Shown: positions 1-11,975 of the stretch, one piece after another
Numbering within the stretch: position 1 is the first letter of the stretch
Layout: each line of letters starts with the position of its first letter
Source: Xylocopa sonorina
Taxonomy: Eukaryota > Arthropoda > Insecta > Hymenoptera > Apidae
Assembly: GCF_050948175.1 (NCBI RefSeq)
Contig: NW_027490091.1
Span: 5,084,001 to 5,148,000 of the forward strand
Direction: 5' to 3'
DNA length: 64,000 nucleotides
Notes under the pieces: generated by a model
Seen by the model: only the letters and a program-made list of their open reading frames with translations
Databases searched by the model: none
What the model was told of the DNA's origin: nothing
Program-made: the position numbers and the translations under genes

Positions 1-439
1 TCATGTTGCAGTGTTATGAATATCTCGTCCGTACTTCAAATGAATGTAAATGCGACACTTCCTTGCTAGGAAGTAGCGTTTGCAGATGTCTACGTATCGT
101 AGCAATAGAGTTCTAATGCTTCGTAAATCGCCATATGGCATCTCATTTCTATGTTTCATGATAAGACGTAATATTCATTGTGGAGTGTCATGTATACCTC
201 GTATTCATTTCAAAAGTATGTAAATGCTGCAATTCCTTGCCAAGAAATAGCGTTTGCAGATGTCTTCGTATCGTAGCATCAGAGTTCTAATGCTTCTCAA
301 AACGCGATATCGCTACTCATTACCATGTTTCATGATAATATATAATATTCATTGTGGAGTATCATGTATACCTCGCATACACTTAAAATGAATGTAAATG
401 CGACACTTCCTTCCTAGGAAATAGCGTTTGCAGATGTCT

Positions 440-470
440 ACGTATCGAAGAAGTATCGAAGAAATATACC
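440..470 (+). repeat. Truncated monomer with an 11-bp tandem duplication
   Basis: GTATCGAAGAA occurs twice in direct succession at 442-452 and 453-463, and the sequence then jumps to TATACCTCG at 465. In a normal monomer these landmarks are about 99 bp apart; here they are 23 bp apart. The net loss is 76 bp (about 87 bp deleted, 11 bp duplicated). The same 76 bp accounts for the off-register lag of 1,316 bp between bases 6 and 1,322. Confidence 0.85.
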
Positions 471-3454
471 TCGTGTTCACCTCAAACGAATATAAATGTG
501 ACACTTCCCTGCTAGGAAATAGCGATGGCAGATGTCAACGTATCGAAGCAACAGTGTTCTAATGCTTCATAAAACGAGATATCGCATCTCATTTCTATGT
601 TTTATGATAAGATGTATTATACATTGTGGAGTGTTATGTATAAGTCGTATTCGTTTCAAAAGAATGTAAATGCTACACTTCCTTCCTAGGAAATTAAGTT
701 ACCGGATGTCTATGTACCGAAGCAATAGAGTTCTAGTGATTCTTAAAACGCGAAATCGCATATCATTTCTATGTTTCATGATAAGATATAATAGTTATTG
801 TGAAGCGTCATGTATACCTAGTATTCACTTCAGAAGACTGACAATGCGGCACTTCCTTGCTAGGAAGTAGCATTGGCAGATGTCTACGTATCGAAGCAAT
901 AGAGTTCTAATGCATCTTAAAACACCCTGTCGCATCTCAGTCCTATGTCTTATGAAAAGAAGTAATATTCATTGTGGCGTGTTATGTATACCTCGCACTC
1001 ACCTGAAAAGAATATAATTGCGATTCTTCCGTGCTAAGAAGTAGCACTTGCAGATGTCTACGTATCGAAGCAATAGTGTTCTATTACATCTTAAATCGCA
1101 ATATCGCATCTCACTTCTATGTTTCATGATAAGATATATTATTCATTGCGAAGTGTCATGTATACCTCGTATTCCTTTCAAAAGAATGTAAATGCGACAC
1201 TTCCTTGCTAGGAAGTAGCGTTTGCAGATGTCTACGTATCGAAGCAATAGAGTTCTAATGCTTCTTAAATCGCCATATTACATCTCATTTCTATGTTTCA
1301 TGATAACATATAATATTCATTTTGCAGTGTTATGAATATCTCGTCCGTACTTCAAATGAATGTAAATGCGACACTTCCTTGCTAGGAAGTAGCGTTTGCA
1401 GATGTCTACGTATCGTAGCAATAGAGTTCTAATGCTTCCTAAATCGCCATATGGCATCTCATTTCTATGTTTCATGATAAGACGTAATATTCATTGTGGA
1501 GTGTCATGTATACCTCGTATTCATTTCAAAAGTATGTAGATGCTGCAATTCCTTGCTAGGAAATAGTGTTTGCAGATGTCTACGTATCGAAGCAGTAGAG
1601 TTCAAATGCTTCTTAAAAAGCAAAATCGCTCCTCATTTCTATGTTTCATGATAATATATAATATTCATTGCGGAGTGCCATGTATGCCTAGCATAAACTT
1701 CAAATGAATGTAAATACGACACTTCCTTGCTAGGAAATAGCGTTTGCAGATGCCTACGTATCGTAGCAATAGATTTCTAATGCTTCCTAAAACGGGATAC
1801 CGCATCTCATTTCTATGTTTCATCATAATATATAATATTCATTGCGAAGTGTCATGTATACCTAGCATACACGTCAAATGAATGTGAATGCGACAGCTCC
1901 TTGCTAGGAAATAGCGTTTGCAGGTGTCTACGTATAGAAGCAATAGTTTTCTAATGCTTCTTAAATCGTCATATCGCATCTCATATATACGTTTCATGAT
2001 AAGATATAGAATTCATTGCGAAGTGTCATGTATACCTCGTATTCCTTTCAAAATAATGTAAATGCGACACTTCCTTGCTGGGAAGTAGCGTTTGCAGATG
2101 TCTACGTATCGAAGCAATAGGGATCTAATGCTTCTTAAATCGCCATATCGCTTCTCATTTCTATGTTTCATGATAATATATAATATTTACTGCGAAGTGT
2201 CATGTATACCTCGCATGCACTTCAAACGAACGAAAATGCGACACTTCCTTGCTAGGAAATAGCGTTTGCAGATGTCTACGTATCGAAGCAATAGAGTTCT
2301 AATGCTTCTTATATCGTCATACCGCTTCTCATATCTACGTTCCTCGAAAAGATATAATATTCATTGGGAAGTGTCTTGTATACCTCGCATACACTTTAAT
2401 TGAATGTGCATGCGACACTTCCTTGCTAGAAAATAGCGTTTACAGATGTCTACGTATCCAAGCAATTGAATTCTAATGCTTCTTAAAACGCGATATCGCT
2501 TCGCATTCCTATGTTTCATGATAAGATATAATATTCATTGTGCAGTGTTAAGAATATCTCGTATTCACTTCAAAAGAATGTAAATGCGACACTTCCTTGC
2601 TTGGAAAAAGCGTTTGCATATGTCTACGTATCGAAGGAATAGTTTTCTAATGCCTCTTAAATAGCCATATTGCATCTCATTTCTATGATTCATGATAAGA
2701 TATAATATTCATTGTGCAGCGTTATGTATACCTCGTATTCACTTCAAAAAATGTAAATGCGACACCTCCTTGCTAGGAAGTAGCGTTTGTAGATGTCTAC
2801 GTATCGGAGCAATAGAGTTGTAATGATTCTTAAATCGTCATATCGCATCTCATATCTATGTTTCATGATAAGATATAATATTCATTGCGAAATGTCATGT
2901 ATACCTCGTATTTCTTTCAAAAGAATGTAAATGCGACACTTCCTTGCTAGGAAATAGTGTTTGCAGATATCTACGTATCGAAGCAATAGAGTTCTAAAAC
3001 TTCTTAAATCGCGATATCGCATCTCATTTCTATGTTTCATGATAATATATGATATTCATTGTGGTGTGTTATGTGTACCTCGTATTCACTTCAAAAGAAT
3101 AAGAATGCGACGCTTCCTTGCTTGGAAATAGCGTTTGCAGATGTCTACGTATCGGAGCAATATAGTTCTAATGCTTCTTAAATCGCCATATTACATCTCA
3201 TTTCTATTTTTCACGATAGGATATAATATTCATTGTGGAGTGTTATGTATACCTGGTATTCACTTCAAAGGAGTGTAAACGCGACACTTCCTTCCTAGGA
3301 AAAAGCGCATGCAGATGTCGACGTATCGAAGCAATAGAGTTCTAATGCTTCTTAAATCGTCATATCGCATCTCATATCTACGTTTCCTGATAAGATATAA
3401 TATTTATTTCGAAGTGTCATGTATACCTCGTATTACTTTCAAAAGAATGTAAAT

Positions 3455-3485
3455 GCGGCACTTCCTTGCTTTGCAGATGTCAACG
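3455..3485 (+). repeat. Monomer with a 13-bp deletion
   Basis: CTTCCTTGCT at 3,461-3,470 runs straight into TTGCAGATGT, losing the AGGAAATAGCGTT seen in almost every other monomer. The deletion removes one arm of the TTCCT/AGGAA inverted repeat. The phase of the array is shifted by 13 bp from here on. Confidence 0.85.
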
Positions 3486-5704
3486 TATCGAAGCAATAGA
3501 GTTCTAATGCTTCTTAAATCGCCATATCGCATCTCATTTCTATGTTTCATGATAAGATATAATATTCACTGTGCAGTGTTATGTATGCCTCGTATTCACT
3601 TCAAACGAATGTAGATGCGACACTTCCTTGCTAGGAAATAGCGTTTGCAGATGTCTACGTATCGTAGCATTAGTGCTCTAATGCTTCTCAAAACGCGACA
3701 TCGTTTCACATTTCTATGTTTCATGATAGTATATAATATTCATTGCGTAGTGTCATGTATACCTCGTATTCACTTCAAAAGAATGTAAATGCGACACTTC
3801 CTTACTAGGAAATAGCGTTTGCAGATGTCTACATATAGAAGCAATAGATCTCTAAAGCTTGCTAATTCGCGATATCGCATCTCATATCTATGTTTCATGA
3901 TAATATATAATATTCATTGCGAAGTGTCATGGATACCTCGGATACACTTCAAATGAATGTAAATGCGTCACTTCCTTACTAGGAAATAGCGTTTGCAGAT
4001 GTCTACGTATCGAAGCAATAGATATCTAATGCTTCTTATATCGTCGTATCGCATCTCATATCTACGTTTCCTGATAAGATATAATATTCATTGCGAAGTG
4101 GCATGTATACCTCGTATTCCTTTCAAAAGAATGTAAATGCGACACTTCCTTGCTAGGAAGTAGCGTTTGCAGATGTCTACGTATCGAAGCAGTAGAAATC
4201 TAATGCTTCTCAAAACGCGATATCGCTACGCATTACCATGTTTCGTGATAATATATAGTATTCATTGTGGAGTGTTATGTATACCTGGTATTCACTTCAA
4301 AAGAATGTAAATGCGGCACTTCCTTGCTAGGAAATAGCGTTTGCAGATGTCTACGTATCGAAGAAATAGACATCTAATGCTTCATAAATCGCCATATCGC
4401 ATATCATTTCTGCGTTTCATGATGAGTTATAATATTCATTGCGAAGTGTCATGTATACCTCGTATTCCTTTCAAAAGAATGTAAATGCGACACTTCCTTG
4501 CTAGGAAGTAGCGTTTGCAGATGTCTTCGTATCGTAGCATCAGAGTTCTAATGCTTCTCAAAACGCGATATCGCTACTCATTACCATGTTTCATGATAAT
4601 ATATAATATTCATTGTGGAGTATCATGTATACCTCGCATTCACTTAAAATGAATGTAAATGCGACACTTCCTTCCTAGGAAATAGCGTTTGCAGATGTCT
4701 ACGTATCAAAGAAGCAGAGTTCTAATGCTTCTTTAAACCGTCATATCGCATCACATATCTACGTTTCCTGATAAGATATAATATTCATTGCGAAGTGTCA
4801 TGTATACCTCGTATTCCTTTCAAAAGAATATAAATGCGACACTTGCTTGCTAGGAAATAGCGTTTGCACATGTCTACGTATCGAAGCAATAGAGTTCTAA
4901 TGCTTCTTAAATCGCCATATCGCATCTCATATCTATGTTTCACGATAATATATAATATTCATTGCGAAGTGTCATGTATACCTCGGATACACTTCAAATG
5001 AATGTAAATGCGTCACTTCCTTGCTAGGAAATAGCGTTTGCAGATGTCTACGTATCGAAGCAATAGTTTTCTAATGCTTCTTAAAACGTCATATTGCATC
5101 TCATATCTATGTTTCATGATAATATATAATATTCACTGTGCAGTGTTATGTATACCTCGTATTCACTTCAGAAGAATGTAAATGCGACACTTCCTTGCTA
5201 GGAAATAGCGTTTGCAGGTGTCTACGTATCGTAGCATTAGTGCTCTAATGCTTCTCAAAACGCGACATCGTTTCACATTTCTATGTTTCATGATAGTATA
5301 TAACATTCATTGCGTAGTGTCATGTATACCTCGCATACACTTCAAATGAATGCAAATGCGACACTTCCTTTCTAGGAAATAGCGTTTGCAGATGTCTACG
5401 TATCGAAGCAATAGATATCTAAAGCTTTATAAATCGCGATATCGCATCTCATTTCAATGTTTCATGATGAGATATAATATTCATTGTGCAGTGTTATGAA
5501 TACCTCGTATTCACTTCAGAAGAATGTAAATGCTACACTTCCTTGCTAGGAAATTGCGTTTGCAGATGTCTACGTATCGAAGCAGAAGAATTCTAATGTT
5601 TTTTAAATCGTCATATCGCAATATCATTTCTATGTTTCATGTTAGGATAAAATATTCATTGCGAAGTGTCATGTATACCTCGTATTCCTTTCAAAAGAAT
5701 GAAA

Positions 5705-8700
5705 ATGCGACACTTCCTTGATAGGAAGTAGCGATGGCAGATGTCTACGTATCGAAGCAATAGACATGTAATGCTTCATAAATCGCCATATCGCATCTCA
5801 TTTCTATGTGTCATGATAAGATATAATATTCATTGCGAAGTGATATGTATACGTCGTATTCACTTCAAAAGAGTGTAAATGCGACACTTCCTTGCTAGGA
5901 AATAGCGTTTGCAGATGTCTACGTATCGAAGCAATAGTGTTCTAATGCTTCTTAAATCGTCATATAGCTCCTTATATCTACGTTTCCTGATAAGATCGAA
6001 TATTCATTGCGAAGTGTCATGTATACCTCGCATACACTTCAAATGAATGTGAATGCGACAGTTCCTTGCTAGGAAATAGTGTTTGCACATATCTAGTATC
6101 GAAGCAATAGAGTTCTGAAGCTTCTTAAATCGCGATATCGCATCTCATTTCTATGTTTCATGATAAGATATAATATTCATTGTGCAGTGTTATGCATATC
6201 TCGTCTGTACTTCAAATGGATGTAAATGCGACACTTCCTTGCTAGGAAATAGCATGTGCAGATGTCTACGTATCGAAGCAATAGAGTTCTAATGCTTCTT
6301 AAATCGCCATATCGCTTCTCATTTCTATGATTCATGATAATATATAATATTCACTGCGAAGTGTCGTGTATACCTCGCATACACTTCAAATGAATGTAAA
6401 TGCGACACTTCCTTGATAGGAAGTAGCGATGGCAGATGTCTACGTATCGAAGCAATAGACATGTAATGCTTCATAAATCGCCATATCGCATCTCATTTCT
6501 ATGTGTCATGATAAGATATAATATTCATTGCGAAGTGATATGTATACGTCGTATTCACTCCAAAAGAGTGTAAATGCGACACTTCCATGCAAGGAAATAG
6601 CGTTTGCAGATGTCTACGTATCGTAGCAATAGAGTTCCAATGCTTCTTAAAAGGCGATATCGATTCTCATTTCTATGTCTCATGATAAGATATAAAATTC
6701 ATTGCGAAGTGTCGCTCATACCTCGCATACACTTCAAATGAATGTAAATGCGGCACTTCATTGCTTGGAAATAGCGCTTGCAGATGTTCCGTATCGGAGC
6801 AGTAGTATTCTAATGCTTCTTAAATCGCGATATCGCATCTCATTCATATGTTTCATGATAAGATATAATATTCATTGCGGAGAGTAATGTATCCCTCGCA
6901 CTCGCTTCAAAAGAATGTAAATGCGACATGTCCTTGCTAGCAAATAGCGTTTGCATATGTCTAGGTATCGAAGCAATAGTGTTGTAATGCTTCCTAAACG
7001 AGATATGGCATCTCATATCTAAGTTTCATGCTAAAATATAATACTCATTGCGATGTGTCATGTATACCACGCATAAACTTCAAATGAATGTGAATGCGAC
7101 AGTTCCTTGCTAGGAAATAGCGTTTGCAGATATCTATGTATCGAAGCAATAGAGTTCTAAAGCTTCTTAAATCGCGATATCACATCTCATTTCTATGTTT
7201 CATGATAAGATACAATATTCATTTTGCAGTGTTATGAATACTTCGTATTCACTTCAAAAGAATGTAAATGCGACACTTCCTTGCTTGGAAATACCGTTTG
7301 CAGATTTCTACGTATCGAAGCAATAGGGATCTAATGCTTCTTAATTCGCCATATCGGTTCTCATTCCTATATTTCATGACAATATATAATATTCACAGCG
7401 AAGTGTCATGTATACCTCGCATACACTTCAAATGAATGTAAATGCGACACTTCCTTGATAGGAAGTAGCGATGGCAGATGTCTACGTATCGAAGCAATAG
7501 ACATGTAATGCTTCATAAGTCGCCATATCGCATCTCATTTCTATGTGTCATGATAAGATATAATATTCATTGCGAAGTGATATGTATACGTCGTATTCAC
7601 TTCAAAAGAGTGTAAATGCGACACTTCCTTGCTAGGAAATAGCGTTTGCAGATGTCTACGTATCGAAGCAATAGTGTTCTAATGCTTCTTAAATCGTCAT
7701 ATAGCTTCTTATATCTACGTTTCCTGATAAGATCGAATATTCATTGCGAAGTGTCATGTATACCTCGCATACACTTCAAATGAATGTGAATGCGACAGTT
7801 CCTTGCTAGGAAATAGTGTTTGCACATATCTAGTATCGAAGCAATAGAGTTCTGAAGCTTCTTAAATCGCGATATCGCATCTCATTTCTATGTTTCATGA
7901 TAAGATATAATATTCATTGTGCAGTGTTATGCATATCTCGTCTGTACTTCAAATGGATGTAAATGCGACACTTCCTTGCTAGGAAATAGCATGTGCAGAT
8001 GTCTACGTATCGAAGCAATAGAGTTCTAATGCTTCTTAAATCGCCATATCGCTTCTCATTTCTATGATTCATGATAATATATAATATTCACTGCGAAGTG
8101 TCGTGTATACCTCGCATACACTTCAAATGAATGTAAATGCGACACTTCCTTGATAGGAAGTAGCGATGGCAGATGTCTACGTATCGAAGCAATAGACATG
8201 TAATGCTTCATAAATCGCCATATCGCATCTCATTTCTATGTGTCATGATAAGATATAATATTCATTGCGAAGTGATATGTATACGTCGTATTCACTCCAA
8301 AAGAGTGTAAATGCGACACTTCCATGCAAGGAAATAGCGTTTGCAGATGTCTGCGTATCGTAGCAATAGAGTTCCAATGCTTCTTAAAAGGCGATATCGA
8401 TTCTCATTTCTATGTCTCATGATAAGATATAAAATTCATTGCGAAGTGTCGCTCATACCTCGCATACACTTCAAATGAATGTAAATGCGGCACTTCATTG
8501 CTTGGAAATAGCGCTTGCAGATGTCTCCGTATCGGAGCAGTAGTATTCTAATGCTTCTTAAATCGCGATATCGCATCTCATTCATATGTTTCATGATAAG
8601 ATATAATATTCATTGCGGAGAGTAATGTATCCCTCGCACTCGCTTCAAAAGAATGTAAATGCGACATGTCCTTGCTAGCAAATAGCGTTTGCATATGTCT

Positions 8701-11700
8701 AGGTATCGAAGCAATAGTGTTGTAATGCTTCCTAAACGAGATATGGCATCTCATATCTAAGTTTCATGCTAAAATATAATACTCATTGCGATGTGTCATG
8801 TATACCTCGCATAAACTTCAAATGAATGTGAATGCGACAGTTCCTTGCTAGGAAATAGCGTTTGCAGATATCTACGTATCGAAGCAATAGAGTTCTAAAG
8901 CTTCTTAAATCGCGATATCACATCTCATTTCTATGTTTCATGATAAGATACAATATTCATTTTGCAGTGTTATGAATACCTCGTATTCACTTCAAAAGAA
9001 TGTAAATGCGACACTTCCTTGCTTGGAAATACCGTTTGCAGATTTCTACGTATCGAAGCAATAGGGATCTAATGCTTCTTAATTCGCCATATCGGTTCTC
9101 ATTCCTATATTTCATGACAATATATAATATTCACAGCGAAGTGTCATGTATACCTCGCATACACTTCAAATGAATGTAAATGCGACACTTCCTTGATAGG
9201 AAGTAGCGATGGCAGATGTCTACGTATCGAAGCAATAGACATGTAATGCTTCATAAGTCGCCATATCGCATCTCATTTCTATGTGTCATGATAAGATATA
9301 ATATTCATTGCGAAGCGATATGTATACGTCTTATTCACTCCAAAAGAGTGTAAATGCGACACTTCCATGCAAGGAAATAGCGTTTGCAGATGTCTACGTA
9401 TCGTAGCAATAGAGTTCCAATGCTTCTTAAAAGGCGATATCGATTCTCATTTCTATGTCTCATGATAAGATATAAAATTCATTGCGAAGTGTCGCTCATA
9501 CCTCGCATACACTTCAAATGAATGTAAATGCGGCACTTCATTGCTTGGAAATAGCGCTTGCAGATGTCTCCGTATCGGAGCAGTAGTATTCTAATGCTTC
9601 TTAAATCGCGATATCGCATCTCATTCATATGTTTCATGATAAGATATAATATTCATTGCGGAGAGTAATGTATCCCTCGCACTCGCTTCAAAAGAATGTA
9701 AATGCGACATGTCCTTGCTAGCAAATAGCGTTTGCATATGTCTAGGTATCGAAGCAATAGTGTTGTAATGCTTCCTAAACGAGATATGGCATCTCATATC
9801 TAAGTTTCATGCTAAAATATAATACTCATTGCGATGTGTCATGTATACCTCGCATAAACTTCAAATGAATGTGAATGCGACAGTTCCTTGCTAGGAAATA
9901 GCGTTTGCAGATATCTATGTATCGAAGCAATAGAGTTCTAAAGCTTCTTAAATCGCGATATCACATCTCATTTCTATGTTTCATGATAAGATACAATATT
10001 CATTTTGCAGTGTTATGAATACCTCGTATTCACTTCAAGAGAATGTAAATGCGACACTTCCTTGCTTGGAAATACCGTTTGCAGATTTCTACGTATCGAA
10101 GCAATAGGGATCTAATGCTTCTTAATTCGCCATATCGGTTCTCAATCCTATATTTCATGACAATATATAATATTCACAGCGAAGTGTCATGTATACCTCG
10201 CATACACTTCAAATGAATGTAAATGCGACACTTCCTTGATAGGAAGTAGGGATGGCAGATGTCTACGTATCGAAGCAATAGACATGTAATGCTTCATAAG
10301 TCGCCATATCGCATCTCATTTCTATGTGTCATGATAAGATATAATATTCATTGCGAAGTGATATGTATACGTCGTATTCACTTCAAAAGAGTGTAAATGC
10401 GACACTTCCTTGCTAGGAAATAGCGTTTGCAGATGTCTACGTATCGAAGCAATAGTGTTCTAATGCTTCTTAAATCGTCATATAGCTTCTTATATCTACG
10501 TTTCCTGATAAGATCGAATATTCATTGCGAAGTGTCATGTATACCTCGCATACACTTCAAATGAATGTGAATGCGACAGTTCCTTGCTAGGAAATAGTGT
10601 TTGCACATATCTAGTATCGAAGCAATAGAGTTCTGAAGCTTCTTAAATCGCGATATCGCATCTCATTTCTATGTTTCATGATAAGATATAATATTCATTG
10701 TGCAGTGTTATGCATATCTCGTCTGTACTTCAAATGGATGTAAATGCGACACTTCCTTGCTAGGAAATAGCATGTGCAGATGTCTACGTATCGAAGCAAT
10801 AGAGTTCTAATGCTTCTTAAATCGCCATATCGCTTCTCATTTCTATGATTCATGATAATATATAATATTCACTGCGAAGTGTCGTGTATACCTCGCATAC
10901 ACTTCAAATGAATGTAAATGCGACACTTCCTTGATAGGAAGTAGCGATGGCAGATGTCTACGTATCGAAGCAATAGACATGTAATGCTTCATAAATCGCC
11001 ATATCGCATCTCATTTCTATGTGTCATGATAAGATATAATATTCATTGCGAAGTGATATGTATACGTCGGATTCACTCCAAAAGAGTGTAAATGCGACAC
11101 TTCCATGCAAGGAAATAGCGTTTGCAGATGTCTGCGTATCGTAGCAATAGAGTTCCAATGCTTCTTAAAAGGCGATATCGATTCTCATTTCTATGTCTCA
11201 TGATAAGATATAAAATTCATTGCGAAGTGTCGCTCATACCTCGCATACACTTCAAATGAATGTAAATGCGGCACTTCATTGCTTGGAAATAGCGCTTGCA
11301 GATGTCTCCGTATCGGAGCAGTAGTATTCTAATGCTTCTTAAATCGCGATATCGCATCTCATTCATATGTTTCATGATAAGATATAATATTCATTGCGGA
11401 GAGTAATGTATCCCTCGCACTCGCTTCAAAAGAATGTAAATGCGACATGTCCTTGCTAGCAAATAGCGTTTGCATATGTCTAGGTATCGAAGCAATAGTG
11501 TTGTAATGCTTCCTAAACGAGATATGGCATCTCATATCTAAGTTTCATGCTAAAATATAATACTCATTGCGATGTGTCATGTATACCTCGCATAAACTTC
11601 AAATGAATGTGAATGCGACAGTTCCTTGCTAGGAAATAGCGTTTGCAGATATCTACGTATCGAAGCAATAGAGTTCTAAAGCTTCTTAAATCGCGATATC

Positions 11701-11975
11701 ACATCTCATTTCTATGTTTCATGATAAGATACAATATTCATTTTGCAGTGTTATGAATACCTCGTATTCACTTCAAAAGAATGTAAATGCGACACTTCGT
11801 TACCAGGAAATACCGTTTGCAGATTTCTACGTATCGAAGCAATAGGGATCTAATGCTTCTTAATTCGCCATATCGGTTCTCATTCCTATATTTCATGACA
11901 ATATATAATATTCACAGCGAAGTGTCATGTATACCTCGCATACACTTCAAATGAATGTAAATGCGACACTTCCTT
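5705..11975 (+). repeat. HOR A: 10-monomer higher-order repeat of about 1,737 bp (4+6 structure)
   Basis: The diagnostic string GATGGCAG marks block starts at 5,733, 6,428, 7,470, 8,165, 9,208, 10,251 and 10,946. The spacings are 695, 1,042, 695, 1,043, 1,043 and 695 bp, so four- and six-monomer blocks run 4,6,4,6,6,4,6 (36 monomers). A full unit is 10 monomers, 1,737-1,738 bp. Copies look nearly identical by eye. Homology to the next copy begins about 5,705, and the last six-mer ends near 11,975. Copies 1 and 3 share variants that copies 2 and 4 lack, pointing to a duplication of two units together. No gene is present. Confidence 0.92.
9208..10250 (+). repeat. HOR A copy lacking the four-monomer block
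   Basis: This copy goes straight from one GATGGCAG monomer into the six-mer pattern. Its start carries the four-mer variant CATAAGTCGCC (as at 7,510), but soon after it carries the six-mer variant TTCACTCCAAAAGAG (as at 6,550). The switch falls between about 9,260 and 9,340. This is what an unequal exchange between the two GATGGCAG monomers, losing four monomers, would leave. Confidence 0.8.

Larger units (their letters stand above)
1..5704 (+). repeat. Diverged satellite monomers, no dominant higher-order repeat
   Basis: About 33 monomers that differ from their neighbours more than those in the HOR blocks. Short blocks recur. Bases 1-235 match 1,317-1,555. About 190-440 matches 4,450-4,700, with exact lag 4,261 bp (25 monomers minus an 87-bp loss with 11-bp gain and a 13-bp loss, all visible in between). 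About 3,575-3,775 matches 5,130-5,330 and carries the GTGCTC subtype also seen near 12.36, 13.40, 13.93 and 19.26 kb. I see no regular period above one monomer. No gene is present. Confidence 0.8.

Noticed and set aside
5341..5360. Octamer-like site ATGCAAAT
   Set aside because: It arises from a single change in the common ATGTAAAT of the monomer and occurs sporadically; there is no context to support a regulatory role.
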